Below are positions 15,401 through 26,339 of a stretch of 64,000 nt of DNA, piece by piece. Where the stretch lies: NCBI GenBank assembly GCA_030386875.1, contig CM059575.1, positions 43,182,859-43,246,858 on the forward strand, read 5' to 3'. The notes under the pieces were generated by a model, which saw only the letters and a program-made list of their open reading frames with translations, was not told the DNA's origin and did no database searches. Made by a program: the position numbers and the translations under genes. How positions within the stretch are numbered: position 1 is the stretch's first letter; each line of letters opens with the position of its first letter. This DNA is from Morinoia aosen (taxonomy: Eukaryota; Arthropoda; Malacostraca; Amphipoda; Talitridae).

Positions 15401-18400
15401 CAAGTACCCTGTTACCTCGGACACGTACAGCCATCACAATGCAGAAAAATTAAGCCATTTTTATTTCCACATTTTTGAAAACTTTTCTTTCGGGCAGCGA
15501 GAGCGTTGTAATAATGAAACCCTCGCGTTGCCTTTCATCGTTAATGTCATTTGTCAACATACTTTATGTAACTGCGAATTTGAGGAACGCGGTGAACTTT
15601 TCTTCCTAGTTAATTTCAACGTCTGATTGTAACATATATTATTGCAGGCATCCACGCCCTGGGGTGGTCACGAGAGCGAGCGATTCAGTACCTGATCGAC
15701 CACTCCTCGTGTACCAGGGCCTCATCTGAGGTGAGACGCTTTCCATTAAAGAATGCTAATGACGAATCAGTTTACCTTCAAGGCACACGGAAACGAGAAG
15801 CATAAACATAAGCCTCGAGAAAACGTTTTCATTTCTACCGATAAAGATGCATTGATCTCTGTTCGTGTAGAGAAACTTCTTTCTTTTACTTTCTTGCTTA
15901 CTTTTCCAAATAAGTCCACGACATGAGCTTGTTGCTCTGTCAGGAAAAAGTTGAATGACTGTGTGAGTTCTAAAAAAATGATAATAAGTTTCACACTCAC
16001 GAAGGAATAATATAAGGTGAGCATAAGAATCTAAACATTCAAAAATTGTTAGACGATCATATGAAATATTTCATTTCTTTTTTAAACATTTTAATGATCG
16101 ACACATATAAACGATAAAATTTACATTACAAGTATCCTTATCAAATTTTATAGCGTTTTTCGGCAGCTACAGCTGTAAATCGGCGTCGCAAACTAGCTAC
16201 TCCAGGGAAATATCATCCCGTGCATGAAGAAGAGAAAACTTAGAATTTCTGACAGAATGAAAAACATTCAGGCATGACCTAGACTCAAGTATCGACTATA
16301 CTGTGAGAAATCCCAAAGAAGTCCTTGAGATTGAGATTTGGCAGACTGGACGGACTCATTTTCTTTGACCAAGATCGTGAGGATTGTATGATATTCACAG
16401 AGTGTGCGAAGCGGAGTGAATCGTGCTGAAAGGTATAGTTTACCAAAAGGAAAATATTTCAAACCAAAATTAAACATAGACATAGAGGTTTGAGGGCCGG
16501 TGTCTCCATGTTTTGCTATGTTCCTCGTGGATCTCTTTGGATTTTACATAATTTGTTCTGACACGGCCTTAGCAAGAGTTGTGATCTGTTGTAACTGAGG
16601 TCTTCTATTTCGAGGCCTATCCTCGAGTTGGCTTGCTCTTCGTATCGCTTGACTAGGCTCCGAACGACCTTGAGAGACTGCGGCCTTAAGACAGCTTTGC
16701 AATCTCGGAATCAGAGCATTCTACTCGGCGCATATCAATTATCTTTTCATGATTCGTTGTATTCGAAACACAATCAAAAATTTAGTGTTGATAAATAGAT
16801 ATCGTAAGGCATCTCTGGATGACGATAAAATTATTTAATTCTTTGATTGCTAGTAAAATCCCTTATTGGAGTTGTGTTTGCATTTTTATGGTCAGCCTGT
16901 GTAAATAAAATTACTATAGAAGAGTTTTCCGTTGGTAAACAGTTCATGACTCTATGAGCATGTTACTCCCATGTCAAATCTAAAAACTAATTATTTGAGA
17001 AATCGTCTGCTTCTTCGATTTCTCCTCTCTAGAAAACGTTCTTTCAATTATTGATCGAACGTGAGCCTAGGAAAGTTGTTTTTATTCCATAAATGCTTAT
17101 ACCTTTTAGTTTTACTTGAAACACTGTCAGTATTTACGAGCATGTCACATCGGATTTGGATATTTCTTTTTTGTACTGTTGTCTGCTTAAATATAATCTC
17201 TGCAGCTTCTCACTGACTTTCTTAGACAGCTCTACATTTCTTAGGACGAGATAAAATAATCTTCACCTTGTAACATTTGACACTATTCTTTTCAATCATT
17301 TTACAATCTTTCAAATGGCTTATTGGCTTGCAATTATTTTCGAAGTCTCAATTATTTGCGTCATGATTATACAGCTTCTGTGTGTTTAATATATTTATAT
17401 ATCATGCATAATGAAAAAAATTTCGTCACAAGATCAAAAAATTTTGGTCAACTTGTCACAAAACTGACGCACAAAAGTGTGCTTCAATATAAAACATCAA
17501 ACAATGTATTTTGACGCGCAAACCAATTTCATTTCACATCAATTTTCCACTTTCTCTGGTTAGCCTGTTTGACTGACAGTGTTTTCGTATTTGGAGAAAA
17601 AATAGCAAATATCACAAAGTTTCTGCAGAGAATTTTACTCCATTCACAAATTCCAAAGACTACCCATTTTTTGAGAAATTTTTTACCCTATCAAACTTGA
17701 AGATTTGATTTAACTTTCTTGATCACTAGAACATGTGGTCAATGGTTGTACACCCGCAGGTGCATCGAGATTTCTTTGAATAAGCGTTTGACACACCCAA
17801 GTGTGTCAAAATTTCTATGAGGGAAGCTGTGGGATCGTCCGACACTTTGACTTCAGCTAAAGGAGAAACACGTATTCATCGTTATTAATGAGAATTCAAT
17901 TTATTTCAAAAAATTGTAATAAGTTGAAAGGATAAAACTTTAAATTGAGCTTCTTGCTTATACATCATACTTCGCTTCCTTACCCTGATATAGCAAGGAT
18001 TGCTTCCTTATTGCAAATGTGAGTTTTTTTCTGACGATCCAAAGTCATGTCGAGAGCACTTGTGTTCCATTTCGACATGATCAATCATAGTAAGAATTAA
18101 CAATCGGTGTGAGTTTATAAATTGAGTGAAAACTAACGTTGTACAGATTCTCTTACCTAAAAAACATACCTGAATGAAGCAAAATCCCTTGCAGTAAACC
18201 AAACGAGCATGTCTTGGGCAGCTTCATTATCCGTAAAATGGAATCTTTTGAAAACGAAAATACAGAAAATATCTGTGAGAATTCTCCATCGAAATTTATT
18301 ATTTGAATACTGAACGTTGATAGTTGGCAATATTAGGGTACAATTTTGAATTTTGTAATTTAAAATTTAAAATTATTCCTGATCTCACTTGAAGGCTGAA

Positions 18401-18700
18401 AACACAATACCTTCAAAGTTCTTGTTAGGAGTGAAGCTGAAATTCTCGCTCGCCCCTAACTTAATACTATACTTCCAGACTGAGATCGACCGTTACATCA
18501 CTTGCCCTGGCCAAGCGCTGGCGTACAAGTGCGGGCAGCTGAAGCTCACTGCCTTGCGAGCGCGAGCGGAGGCAACGCTCGGCGACAAGTTCAACGTCAA
18601 AGACTTCCACGACGTGGTCCTCGATAGCTTCGGGCCCATCAGCCTTGTTGAGGACGAAGTCGAGAAATGGATCAAAAGTATTAAGGCCCCATGCTTTTGA
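382..18700 (+). CDS. DUF885-family protein gene, spliced, 5' end outside window
   Basis: Spliced gene assembled from seven exons: 382-487, 1421-1508, 3394-3575, 9399-9639, 11993-12141, 15648-15730 and 18479-18700. All have AG acceptors and GT donors, and phases agree at every junction except exon 3 to exon 4. The protein (about 355 residues here; the family is usually about 550-600) matches DUF885 (PF05960). An N-terminal helical part (EIHETGLREVQRL) is followed by DGSRAGTF, the core HEGVPGHHLQLS, then FIEGWGLYAE, FRACRLVVDTG, IHALGWSRERA and EIDRYITCPGQALAYKCG. HExxxGHH plus a downstream EGW resembles a zinc-peptidase active site; that is inference, since the family is poorly characterised. 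No signal peptide can be judged because the start is missing. Exons are GC-rich against AT-rich introns, as expected for a constrained gene. Confident on family, unsure of function. Confidence 0.88.
488..1420 (+). other. Intron 1 of the DUF885 gene
   Basis: AT-rich, no conserved coding block. It contains the 22-bp minisatellite at 827-934. Open frames here are simple consequences of that repeat and of low complexity. Confidence 0.7.
827..934. repeat. 22-bp minisatellite, about 4.9 copies
   Basis: Units starting at 827, 849, 871, 893 and 915 share TTGGTCGACAAATAGAAATA followed by GC. Only two substitutions are visible (TTGAC in unit 1, CAAG in unit 4). A decayed half unit lies upstream (about 795-826). 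Each unit holds a GTCGAC palindrome. Confidence 0.93.
1421..1508 (+). CDS. DUF885 gene, exon 2
   Basis: Acceptor CGAAG at 1420 is the only one of the nearby AGs that completes the split AAA codon and keeps the frame open. The exon encodes FHTDSNADPMEIHETGLREV then QRLESLMAQ. The IHxxGLxEVxRL pattern is a recognisable DUF885 signature. It ends in phase 0 at CAG|GTGCGT. Too short and lacking a start codon, it would be missed by an ORF scan. Confidence 0.8.
1509..3393 (+). other. Intron 2 of the DUF885 gene
   Basis: No coding block recognised. A hammerhead-like or retroelement-tail-like motif sits at 1829-1858. The 71-residue open frame near 2183 has no recognisable domain and low-complexity surroundings. 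Confidence 0.6.
3394..3575 (+). CDS. DUF885 gene, exon 3
   Basis: Acceptor TTCTCAG, phase 0. It encodes VVEEMGLDMSLQQFTEMLRT and on through EELLSEYGRLAHDVTTPAARKLFNSMPRTPLQ. LFxxMPRTPL is the family's linker just before the catalytic core. Donor CTACA|GTAAGT leaves two bases (CA). The first base of exon 4 does not continue this phase, so an intervening exon is expected. Confidence 0.88.
3576..9398 (+). other. Intron 3 region of the DUF885 gene, probably hiding one small exon
   Basis: 5.8 kb with no recognised gene. Simple sequence includes a poly-G run at about 5726-5739 and (AAT)n at about 6479-6500. The phase mismatch between exons 3 and 4 requires an extra exon here, length 2 modulo 3, probably 30-60 bases, covering the short family linker between PRTPL and the YY...DGSR block. 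I could not place it with confidence. Confidence 0.55.
9399..9639 (+). CDS. DUF885 gene, exon 4 (HEGxPGHH core)
   Basis: Acceptor CATCCTAG, donor CTGG|GTAACT. It encodes KPDSYYTIYEPGNLDGSRAG then TFNVGAQNLTMHAKFKLLTL, followed by ALHEGVPGHHLQLSRARESC and MPLFRS. DGSRxGxF and HEGxPGHHLQ are the most conserved blocks of DUF885; the His/Glu/His cluster is the likely metal or catalytic site. The exon begins with two bases of a codon, so the preceding exon must end with one base. The join to exon 5 reads HMPSGFPKRACF in frame. Confidence 0.9.
9640..11992 (+). other. Intron between DUF885 exons 4 and 5
   Basis: AT-rich, no coding block or transposon hallmark recognised. Confidence 0.6.
11993..12141 (+). 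CDS. DUF885 gene, exon 5 (EGWxLYAE motif)
   Basis: Acceptor GCACTCCAG, donor ACAG|GTAAAG. It encodes FPKRACFIEGWGLYAELLGF then ELGLFGDLLDRFGHYSEEIF and RACRLVVDTG. In DUF885 proteins the EGWALYAE block follows the HEGxPGHH block and its Glu is a plausible third metal ligand (inference from spacing and conservation). It ends with one base of a Gly codon completed by exon 6. Confidence 0.92.
12142..15647 (+). other. Intron between DUF885 exons 5 and 6
   Basis: AT-rich 3.5 kb. No recognisable coding region, inverted repeat or target-site duplication. Confidence 0.6.
15648..15730 (+). CDS. DUF885 gene, exon 6
   Basis: Acceptor ATTGCAG, donor GAG|GTGAGA. It encodes GIHALGWSRERAIQYLIDHS and SCTRASSE. 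Together with exon 5 it forms the family block RLVVDTGxHALGWxRExAI. It has no ATG and is only 83 bases long. Confidence 0.92.
15731..18478 (+). other. Intron between DUF885 exons 6 and 7
   Basis: No coding region recognised. It contains one perfect 10-bp-stem hairpin at 17787-17810. Confidence 0.6.
18479..18700 (+). CDS. DUF885 gene, last exon with stop
   Basis: Acceptor TACTTCCAG, phase 0. It encodes TEIDRYITCPGQALAYKCGQ then a helical tail with the FHDVVLDSFGPISLVEDEVEKW block, ending ...IKAPCF and TGA at 18698-18700. The ExxRYxxxPGQAxxYKxG block is the C-terminal DUF885 signature. No peroxisomal or ER retention signal is seen at the end. Confidence 0.92.
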   Translation, partial: TEIDRYITCPGQALAYKCGQLKLTALRARAEATLGDKFNVKDFHDVVLDSFGPISLVEDEVEKWIKSIKAPCF

Positions 18701-18757
18701 ATGTGTAGGCATTATGCCACAATATCAAAGTGCTAAGAAATTATTATTCCTAGGATT

Positions 18758-18763
18758 AATAAA
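18758..18763 (+). terminator. Polyadenylation signal AATAAA of the DUF885 gene
   Basis: The hexamer AATAAA lies 58 bases after the TGA stop. It is the first such signal downstream and is consistent with a short 3' UTR. Confidence 0.6.
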
Positions 18764-21280
18764 CGCTTCTTATTGATTATTTGCTTGAGGAAAGAAATGC
18801 AAGATAGTTTCTGAACTACTTCCTGTATGATCATTTCTACTCACGTGCAAATACTGCGTTTATTCTCTCTTCACAGGCAGATATTAGCAGTTTACTCAAA
18901 GTAATAAAGCAAAAAAACTGCCTTATCAGTTTCATGATAGTAAACATGCATGATGAAATTAATGATTGAAGACATTAGCTAACTTGAACTACAAGAATAA
19001 TTATGAATTGCAGTCACACTAAGATGAATACAAGAAAATTGAAATTTAGTACATGTAAATCCTTGTAATGGTGTGAAATTTTGGCAATAATCCCTTCCTG
19101 GAATGTTATAAATGTGAATGACTTGTGCATAACGAACATTGATGGAAATTGATAAAGGTTCTTAAATGGAGAGTCAAATTTTTGCTTCGTTTTATAAAAA
19201 AGTTCATTTGTTGAAAGTGAAAATAAACGTTACTTAAAACATGCATTTGTAAATGACGAACAAATACTTTACAATTGTTTTCTTATTTGCTGGGCTCGAA
19301 TATTTCTTGTACAGATGACAAACTACCTGAAAAGTTGTTGTTGAGTTATTTCACCACAAACCGTAAACATGTAGTGAGGTTAGAGTTCTTCATGTCAAGT
19401 CAAAATAATGATCATCGTATAATTAAGGCTTGCAGTCTCACTCTAATAATAATTTGATTATTAAATACTTTTCCCATTCCAGCTCATGAAGTGGGGAAAA
19501 CTAGGCGAGCTAATGCTTATGAAAATCCATACCTTACTCGTATGAGAACATCCGCAAAGGTTCCGCATGTACTACATTTATTTGCGTTGTTTTTCATCGC
19601 TTGTTAATCGAAGAAGCACCTTATGTAGTGATAACTTTAATAGAAACCGAGGGTCTTAGATTTACTTCAACAGATCAGCATTCGAAAGCAGACAGAGAAT
19701 TGTTCAGACCTTGCAATCTGCCGTCAAGCAGGAGAACTGCACTGACAATACTTAACGCCCCCTGTCACATTTCATCGCGATATTTTTTCCCGCCGTGCCA
19801 GAAAAGTAGCCAGGCATTTATTGTTCGCCGTCTTAGTATTGTACGTCACAAACACTGAAAATGGTGGCAAAAATGAGCCGTTATCGCAATGATTCTAGCT
19901 CGACAACTTATGAGATGTACAGTCCGAGCTTTATACAGTGTGCCTTTAGTAAAAATAGCTTAATAAGATAGAGAACACTGCCGCCATATTCATAGATTTA
20001 GTGTCTCCATGCTTGTGTATTATTAAAACGAATATGAATTTCACTGATTACCTATTTGTTTACGCTTACTCATCGTGCTATAGGCTTTGGGCAAAAAGAG
20101 AAGATTTTTCATGCATTTTCCAGTCTTGAGTGCGTATGTTTGCAAATAATAGTTCCTAACGTTAAAAAATTATTTTTCGATAGGTTCAAAGTCAAAATCA
20201 CGGTCCCTTTTTCAAAATTTCTGGTGCCTGTCATCCACATGTTTTTGCTACCAGAAATTCGGAGACCTCGTATATTTTTAACGCCGGCATTTCAGCCTTG
20301 ATTGGAAAGGCGTAACTTACTTTCAAATTGTTAGTACACAAATGTCTGGATCTGTATACGTATACAAAATATTTACATGAAGATTTGTTTTCGTTTTATC
20401 TTTCCACGTCATAGTCCTTGGAACCACAACACAGCCTAGTTCTTGCCGACCTGATACTCGCGTGATAGTTGAAGCTAAATCTGCAAACTCGAGCGCGAAG
20501 CTATTCTCAAGTTTCCATTATTAAAAATTGTTTGCTAAATCCCCGCTTTTCATTTCATTTTTGAACTAATTTAACGCTGAAAACTGAGCACTAAAAATAA
20601 ACACGCCCGTGGAATAGGCTTAAAATACAATTTTTAACCATCCGGGTTCTGGCAAACTAAGCAAGAGAGCTTGAAAAACAATATATACTGCTGAATGGCA
20701 TTTTAAACAAATATTTCGTGGGGTATATGCATTTAGTCGATAAAAAAATGAGTTGACCTTTCATAGAAACTACGTATTTTTGGTTAAGGACATAGACGAA
20801 CTAATTAAAATTAACCATTTTTCAAAAGTTTAATTGACTTTTACAGACAAAGGGAAATGAAGCTGTTGTCTATGTGATGTCGCGATACGTGAAAAGGGTT
20901 ACTAATCACGCACGCATGAGGACTTGCAACCTCCACAAAATAAATAAATGTACACCTTTGTGCTCGCACGTTACCCACATAAATAAGCATGGAGAATAAT
21001 GAGCATTAAAGATTAAGCACCTTTATTGTTAAACTGAACACGTGGATTTTGGCACAGGGAAACATGTAATCGCACAATCAAAATGCGTACCAGTGTCCTC
21101 AGACAAGATGCTCATGATAAGCGACATGATACTCACTGAAATGGTTACACTTTAGCTGCATAGGCAAACGGGAAAAATGTAATGCTTGACATCAAAATTC
21201 TACCACTTGATATTCATAATAAGGAGAACACTTCACACCGTGGTGCCCAACATGGACACTACACCCTAGTAATTTGCACT
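18764..21280. other. Intergenic stretch, nothing recognised
   Basis: About 2.5 kb downstream of the DUF885 gene. AT-rich, short random open frames only, no repeat boundaries that I can define. Confidence 0.5.
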
Positions 21281-21476
21281 TGCTATCTTATTCATCATGA
21301 ACACAGCGCGCCAGAATGGATTTGTACTGTTCAGCGCGCCTCTTCTTCCTTTGCTTCTCCAAAAAATTACCACTTGCGAGCTCGCCACCTAACTCATCAT
21401 GAACACAGCGCGCCAGAATAATTTTTTACTCTCCTGCGTGCCTCTGCTTCTTTTCCTTCTTCACAATTACAACTTG
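21280..21476. repeat. Two-copy direct repeat of about 94 bp
   Basis: The phrase CATCATGAACACAGCGCGCC occurs twice, at about 21294 and 21387, within longer similar units that both start near CACTTGC and end in C/T-rich tracts followed by ACAATTAC or AAATTACC. Two diverged tandem copies. Confidence 0.75.
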
Positions 21477-21826
21477 AGTTAATTCCCTGTCGTCGGCCTG
21501 TCGAAGCTCGAAGCACAGCATCCAGGTTTCCATATTAGCGCTGAATACCAGGCTGGCTGCCCGCTGCGAGGCTGCGAACGCTCGGCCGGTTGTGGCGCTA
21601 CAACTCTCGGATGTGAAGCGTACACCGGTCGTGGTGCTATAATGGTGGGTTCACATTGATACTCTTTTCAACACTCTGAGTGTGACTTCGACGGGCACAT
21701 ACACTGTTGCCGGGCTAGCAGGCGGGCAAAGTGAGGTTCACTTGGACATTCTCCCTAGCCATTCTTTGCCGCCGCCTGCCCGTCAATCACTCCATCTACA
21801 GATGAGCCGTAGCCTGCCGCATGTCA

Positions 21827-23360
21827 TCAGTAGGGATGTGACATGGAACATATTGCATATATATGCTTTTGAGTATATTTTAGATAGCATAAAATATGCC
21901 CGCAAGTAAATATGCAGTGTGAGCATATCGCATATTTTCCTCGGAACAGCATAAAATATGACGAACATGCATGATTAACTGTAAGTGGCAGTAAACTGAA
22001 ACCTAGTAAAACCTTCCCATTACTTTTAAATTATATTCTTTTTTTCATCCAGTTTTATTTAGTTCTTTTTAAATAACTGGATCAATTTTGTAAATTGAAA
22101 TTTTTCGTAAATCAATAATAATTGTAAGTTGCTACAGCTACTTCAAAAGTTTACTTTAATTTTGCGGGAATTAGCTCAAGTTTTTTTTTAGATATAGTTC
22201 CTTATGAAGTGTATTTGAGATTAGTGCGGCTAAAAGTGATCTACAATCATGCCGAAGGTGAACAAGGAGCATCATATTTAGAATACTTCAAGGAATTTGA
22301 AGATTTTCAAGCCCAGGAAGAATTTCTCTATCGCATTTATTGCGAGAAACAGGTGATATATAAAACTTTTTTCCCTCAGAACACGTTAAAGTTTTGCGTG
22401 GTACAAGGTTTTAGTTTCTAAATATTATCACGCAGAACTTTGTTGGGCTTAGTGCACACTTTATCAAATTATTGTTATCGAAGGATATGAATAATTATTA
22501 TTGCTCTTGCATAACAACACAGGGACTTCTTACTTCGAGAGCAATAAAATTAATGGATATCGTAGAGGAAACATTGAAGAACAGATATGATACAAGGTAT
22601 TATGAAGAGTTAAATTGCATTTTGGTGATAAACAAAGGTTATGAAAAGATAAAAACAATCAACTCAATTTTGACTCGTGAGATCTCTGACGCAATGGATG
22701 AATCCATTAAGGAATATTCACCTTCCGAACTAACTTGCTTCACCTTTGCTCCTCTTGTTTCTTGCGATGTCGAGTGGAAGTTTTCGCTGCATAAAACTTT
22801 GCTGGCAGATAATCGTAGAAGATTTGTTTTTGAAAATCTAAAATACCACGCAATTATCAAGTGCAACCCTCGAATTTAATGGTAAAATATATTCCCGTTT
22901 AAAAGAAGGGTTAACAAATAATCCTTGCATTCATGAAAAACATTATATGTACTTCAAAATCAAACTTGGATGAGATCACTTTTTTTTCGTTCGTTATCAT
23001 CGTCCTTAATTCGTTCAGATTAGAATTGGTACTGTTTCAAAATATTTATGTTCAGATAAGTTATAAAACTTAGTTGAGAATTGTATGCACTTAATGATTA
23101 ATAGAAAATTATAAAATAAATTATTTTTTCCGTGTATGAAGAAGTACACTGTCTCCTGTATCATTGTTTCTGCGCAATCTTCCTCACAAAAAATATAAAT
23201 TTGGAGCTATTCAAGTGAAGCAATTATATTGATACATATTTCTACTTAGCATGTAATATGCGCTTCCACAATTATGCATAGAGTGTAGCATATATGCATC
23301 GAGTGTTTCTACATATGGTTTTACTAGCATAATTCTTGCCGAAGCCTTCATATTTTATGC
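21827..23360. mobile_element. Possible inner hAT-type element with AT-rich GCATAT subterminal repeats
   Basis: CAGTAGGGATGTGAC at 21828 resembles a hAT terminus. Clusters of GCATATATGC and GCATAAAATATG occur near both ends of the region (21850-21965 and 23250-23365), in the inverted arrangement expected of subterminal transposase-binding repeats. No clean right terminus or 8-bp duplication was found. Confidence 0.35.
22200..22879 (+). pseudogene. hAT-like transposase remnant (C-terminal part)
   Basis: The reading frame ending at 22879 contains APLVSCDVEWKFSLHKTLLA and then DNRRRFVFENLKYHAIIKCN. This resembles the C-terminal hAT dimerisation block (xAPxxSxDVExxFSxxKxxLxDNRRxFxxENLxxxxxxxCN) found in CGGBP1/hAT-like transposases. 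The expected R/S of VERxFS is changed to VEWKFS. An upstream open piece (about 22206-22350) may be part of the same relic, but stops and lack of a start make it non-functional. Family assignment is from pattern memory, not alignment. Confidence 0.5.
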
Positions 23361-23689
23361 TGCATATGCGCTACAAAAATTAGTAAAAACAAGAACATTA
23401 AAGAACGTGCAATCAATGACATACGAAATAAATTATTAGCGCTATTCTACTAATCATCTGCCCTCCTGGCGAGAAGTACTAGAGCGCGGAGCGCAGTACC
23501 TCCCAACGTAGCGTCTGGATTGCAACTGAGCAGTGTGAGCAACACACTCTGCCCGCCGACTTTGACGCTTCTGCTGCCTGCTAGCGCTGTGCCAATGTGA
23601 ACGATCGCTGCCCTTCCGCTGCGCGCACTTGCCCGCGCCCGATGGTTGTGAGCTTCCAATGCGAGTGTCAATGTGAACCCAGCATAATA

Positions 23690-25690
23690 ACACAACCCAA
23701 GTCTCCGCGATATCTCAGCTGCCGCGTAGGCCAGCTTCCCCAACCCGCCTGTGAACAATGAGCATATTAAGTAACTAGCTCCATTTGAATCTTTATTCTC
23801 TGCAATACACCTACTTCACATCGCATTGATTGAACTACTTCTTTACTCCCCTTTAATTCTCAAAATCAATCATAATTAATTTCCCTCTGAAAATCAATCC
23901 GGATGAGTATTTTACCCCGCTTCACAAAACAAATCACAAAGCACTCTGTTACATGAAAACTTTCAAGCCTGCACTTCAATAATATAAACACGAATATATT
24001 TGATTTCCCTATGAGAGATAATAACACCCTCGAACTTCTACCCACATATTGAGTGAAACTCTAAACACTCCCTGTTTGAGAACATTCTACAAAATGCAAA
24101 CCTTCTGATAAACACACGAACATTCTGATTCCCCCATTTTATGCCGTCTCAAAAAAACAAGTCCCCTCTGAGAAATGATCATTTTACCCTCACACTAAAG
24201 CCCCATGTAAAGCATCCTGTTTGAGAGAATCAATGTAATCAAAAACAAAAACCAAACTAATTAGCCTTCTGCAAATCACTCCGTCCAAAGTTAGACGTAC
24301 TACGCTTCGATGACTCCACATGCATTATTAAGCAAATTTAACCACGTCTTCTCACCTCCCCTCTGGCCGTCAGAAAGCCTACATTCTTGCCACTGCACCA
24401 GCCAAATAGACCGGTTCCCCGCGCTTGCTCTGCTTTTATACCCACGCCGCACTATGGCTGTGTCCCGGCAGAGTAGAGGCTTTTGAAAGTGCGTGGCTTC
24501 TCCCTATTGGATGAATCTCACGCGTCACATATGACGTGTTCCCTGCTTCGCAAAACTTGGTATTGCTACGCGCATTTCCCTCAAAATAAACCCAGAAACT
24601 CTTGATTTCTTAACCCGAAGGCAATTAAATTTTTAACCCCTTATTTTCTGTGCTATGTATTCACGTTGCCCTCGTCTTATTATGTATTCAATTTATCGTA
24701 CTAGCTTTTCAGTCCAGCCGCTACCCCCTACGTACTCCTCCCCTCTGCTGATGTGGTACACCCCTCATCCCCTCACGATCCGCGCACTGCTGCCTGTAGA
24801 GCCGGTTGCTTGCCTCTGTAGCGTCGGTTTTCATATATATATGCCTAATATAATTTATTTCACCACAGTGAGGTCATCCCTAAAACCTTCATTGGAAATA
24901 TTATCGAAGAAATTATTTAAAAACAAATTATTCATCAAGGAAAATTAAAAGGCATTTCAGAAAATGCATCAATTAAATTTGAAAAATGCAAAAGTTGAAT
25001 GAAAATAAACTTTAGAATACATTCTTGAGCCACTGCACGTTTTATCAACCGCCTCTACAATATAGTTTATGGTTAAAGATGAAAATCATTACCTTTATTA
25101 GGCAGAACAGCTCATTGGGAAGGCATCTGTGTCTGCACCTAGTTCCTCAACGGCATGAGGTTTCTTGAATTAAAAGTTTTATACGCGCTACAAATAATTT
25201 ATTTAGGGTTGTTAAACTTTTGTTCAGGTCCAATACTATTTTCTGTGCGCTTTTCGAACTCTTAGTAATTCTGAATTAGCCAATTTTACGCGATAGGAGA
25301 TAAAGCAAACATCGGTTCGATAGGATAGCTACTTCTCCACGCTGTGACTTCCCTTACGTCAATTCATTACGGGACTCGATTAGAATGTACTTGTTATTTG
25401 GCTATAGATTGAGATAATTAGGCGAGGGACAAGTAACATTGATTTACATGCTTTGAGGAATGACTGACCAACCAGAGACACTCGCACCTCAGGCCCATGT
25501 GAGTGCAGTGAGTGCAGTGAGGCAGTGAGGACGTCTGTGTCTTTGCTCCGAAACAAAGTGCCCAACTGGTTAATGATCATGCATTTCTAACCAAAAAAGA
25601 GTGCCCACTCAGACCATGAGGATCCAAGAATAAATTTTATCTAAACAAATTCAAAAAATCGAACAAAAAGTGTGATATTCCATCAAAACA
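23690..25690. other. Intergenic stretch, no gene recognised
   Basis: C/T-rich and AT-rich unique-looking sequence. A TATA-like CTTTTATACCC at about 24434 and a CTATTGG box at about 24512 occur in a locally GC-richer patch, but no coding exon follows that I can recognise. Confidence 0.45.
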
Positions 25691-25737
25691 AGCACTCAAC
25701 CCTTGCTTCTTTTTGAGAGTGTCTCCCTTCTCACAAG

Positions 25738-25970
25738 ATGGCGACAAGCCCAAGCAAGGACAACAACAGCGAGGGTACGCTGGAGCTTGACTATCCAGAC
25801 GTACGAGGCCTGCCAAAACAGAGTAAGCAAGTAGTTTCCATCCTAATTGATCTCTTCAAATCAGTAATGAAGAAATTTCAAAGCGAAAATAGTGACTTGA
25901 AAACGATGATTGAAACACTAATGAAGAAAGAATCAAATCAAAATGCAAGGATTGAAAAGCAACATAAGAA
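25738..25970 (+). pseudogene. LINE-A ORF1, N-terminal part
   Basis: Opens with ATGGCGACAAGC and encodes MATSPSKDNNSEGTLELDYP and then a lysine/glutamate-rich helical stretch that looks like a coiled coil (MKKFQSENSDLKTMIETLMK). Its frame runs to RIEKQHKK at the ATAAGAA duplication. The rest of ORF1 resumes 7.5 kb away as KKINNIVSRLERLERKEERE. After the junction the original frame reads only lysine codons and low complexity. Role: nucleic-acid-binding chaperone-like ORF1p of the LINE. Confidence 0.7.
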
Positions 25971-26339
25971 AAGAAAAAAAAAGAAAGAAAAACAGTATAT
26001 TTCCAATAGAGATGGTACAAAAGTACCATCATTGATTTTTAAAATCTCTTAAAATTAATACACTTAGATGATACACACACACGAGTATTTTAAAACTCGT
26101 GTCACTAGTCGAAAAGAAATGATTGAGGGCAGTGTACTCCTAATCTTGCTCAATCTACATTTGATAATACATGTAATGATAATTATAAGAGACAACACAA
26201 TTTCATGGACGATGCATTTCATTGTGAGGTGAAAACACTTTTGACAGGTTACATGTACATGACATAAAACTTCGCAATTCTTGACGCCAGGAAATAATAC
26301 ATGAATCGCTTGTTTCGGCCAATGGTCAAAAGTGTCATT

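Larger units (their letters stand above)
21643..23684. mobile_element. 2.04-kb TIR DNA transposon flanked by TAA
   Basis: The ends are inverted repeats: left TGGTGGGTTCACATTGATAC, right the complement of TGCTGGGTTCACATTGACAC, with two mismatches in 20. The element is directly flanked by TAA on both sides (21640-21642 and 23685-23687). Subterminal regions are GC-rich while the middle is AT-rich. A 3-bp TAA duplication with a GGGTTCACA-type end suggests a PIF/Harbinger-like or similar element, but the coding remnant inside looks hAT-like, so a nested insertion is possible. Confidence 0.75.
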
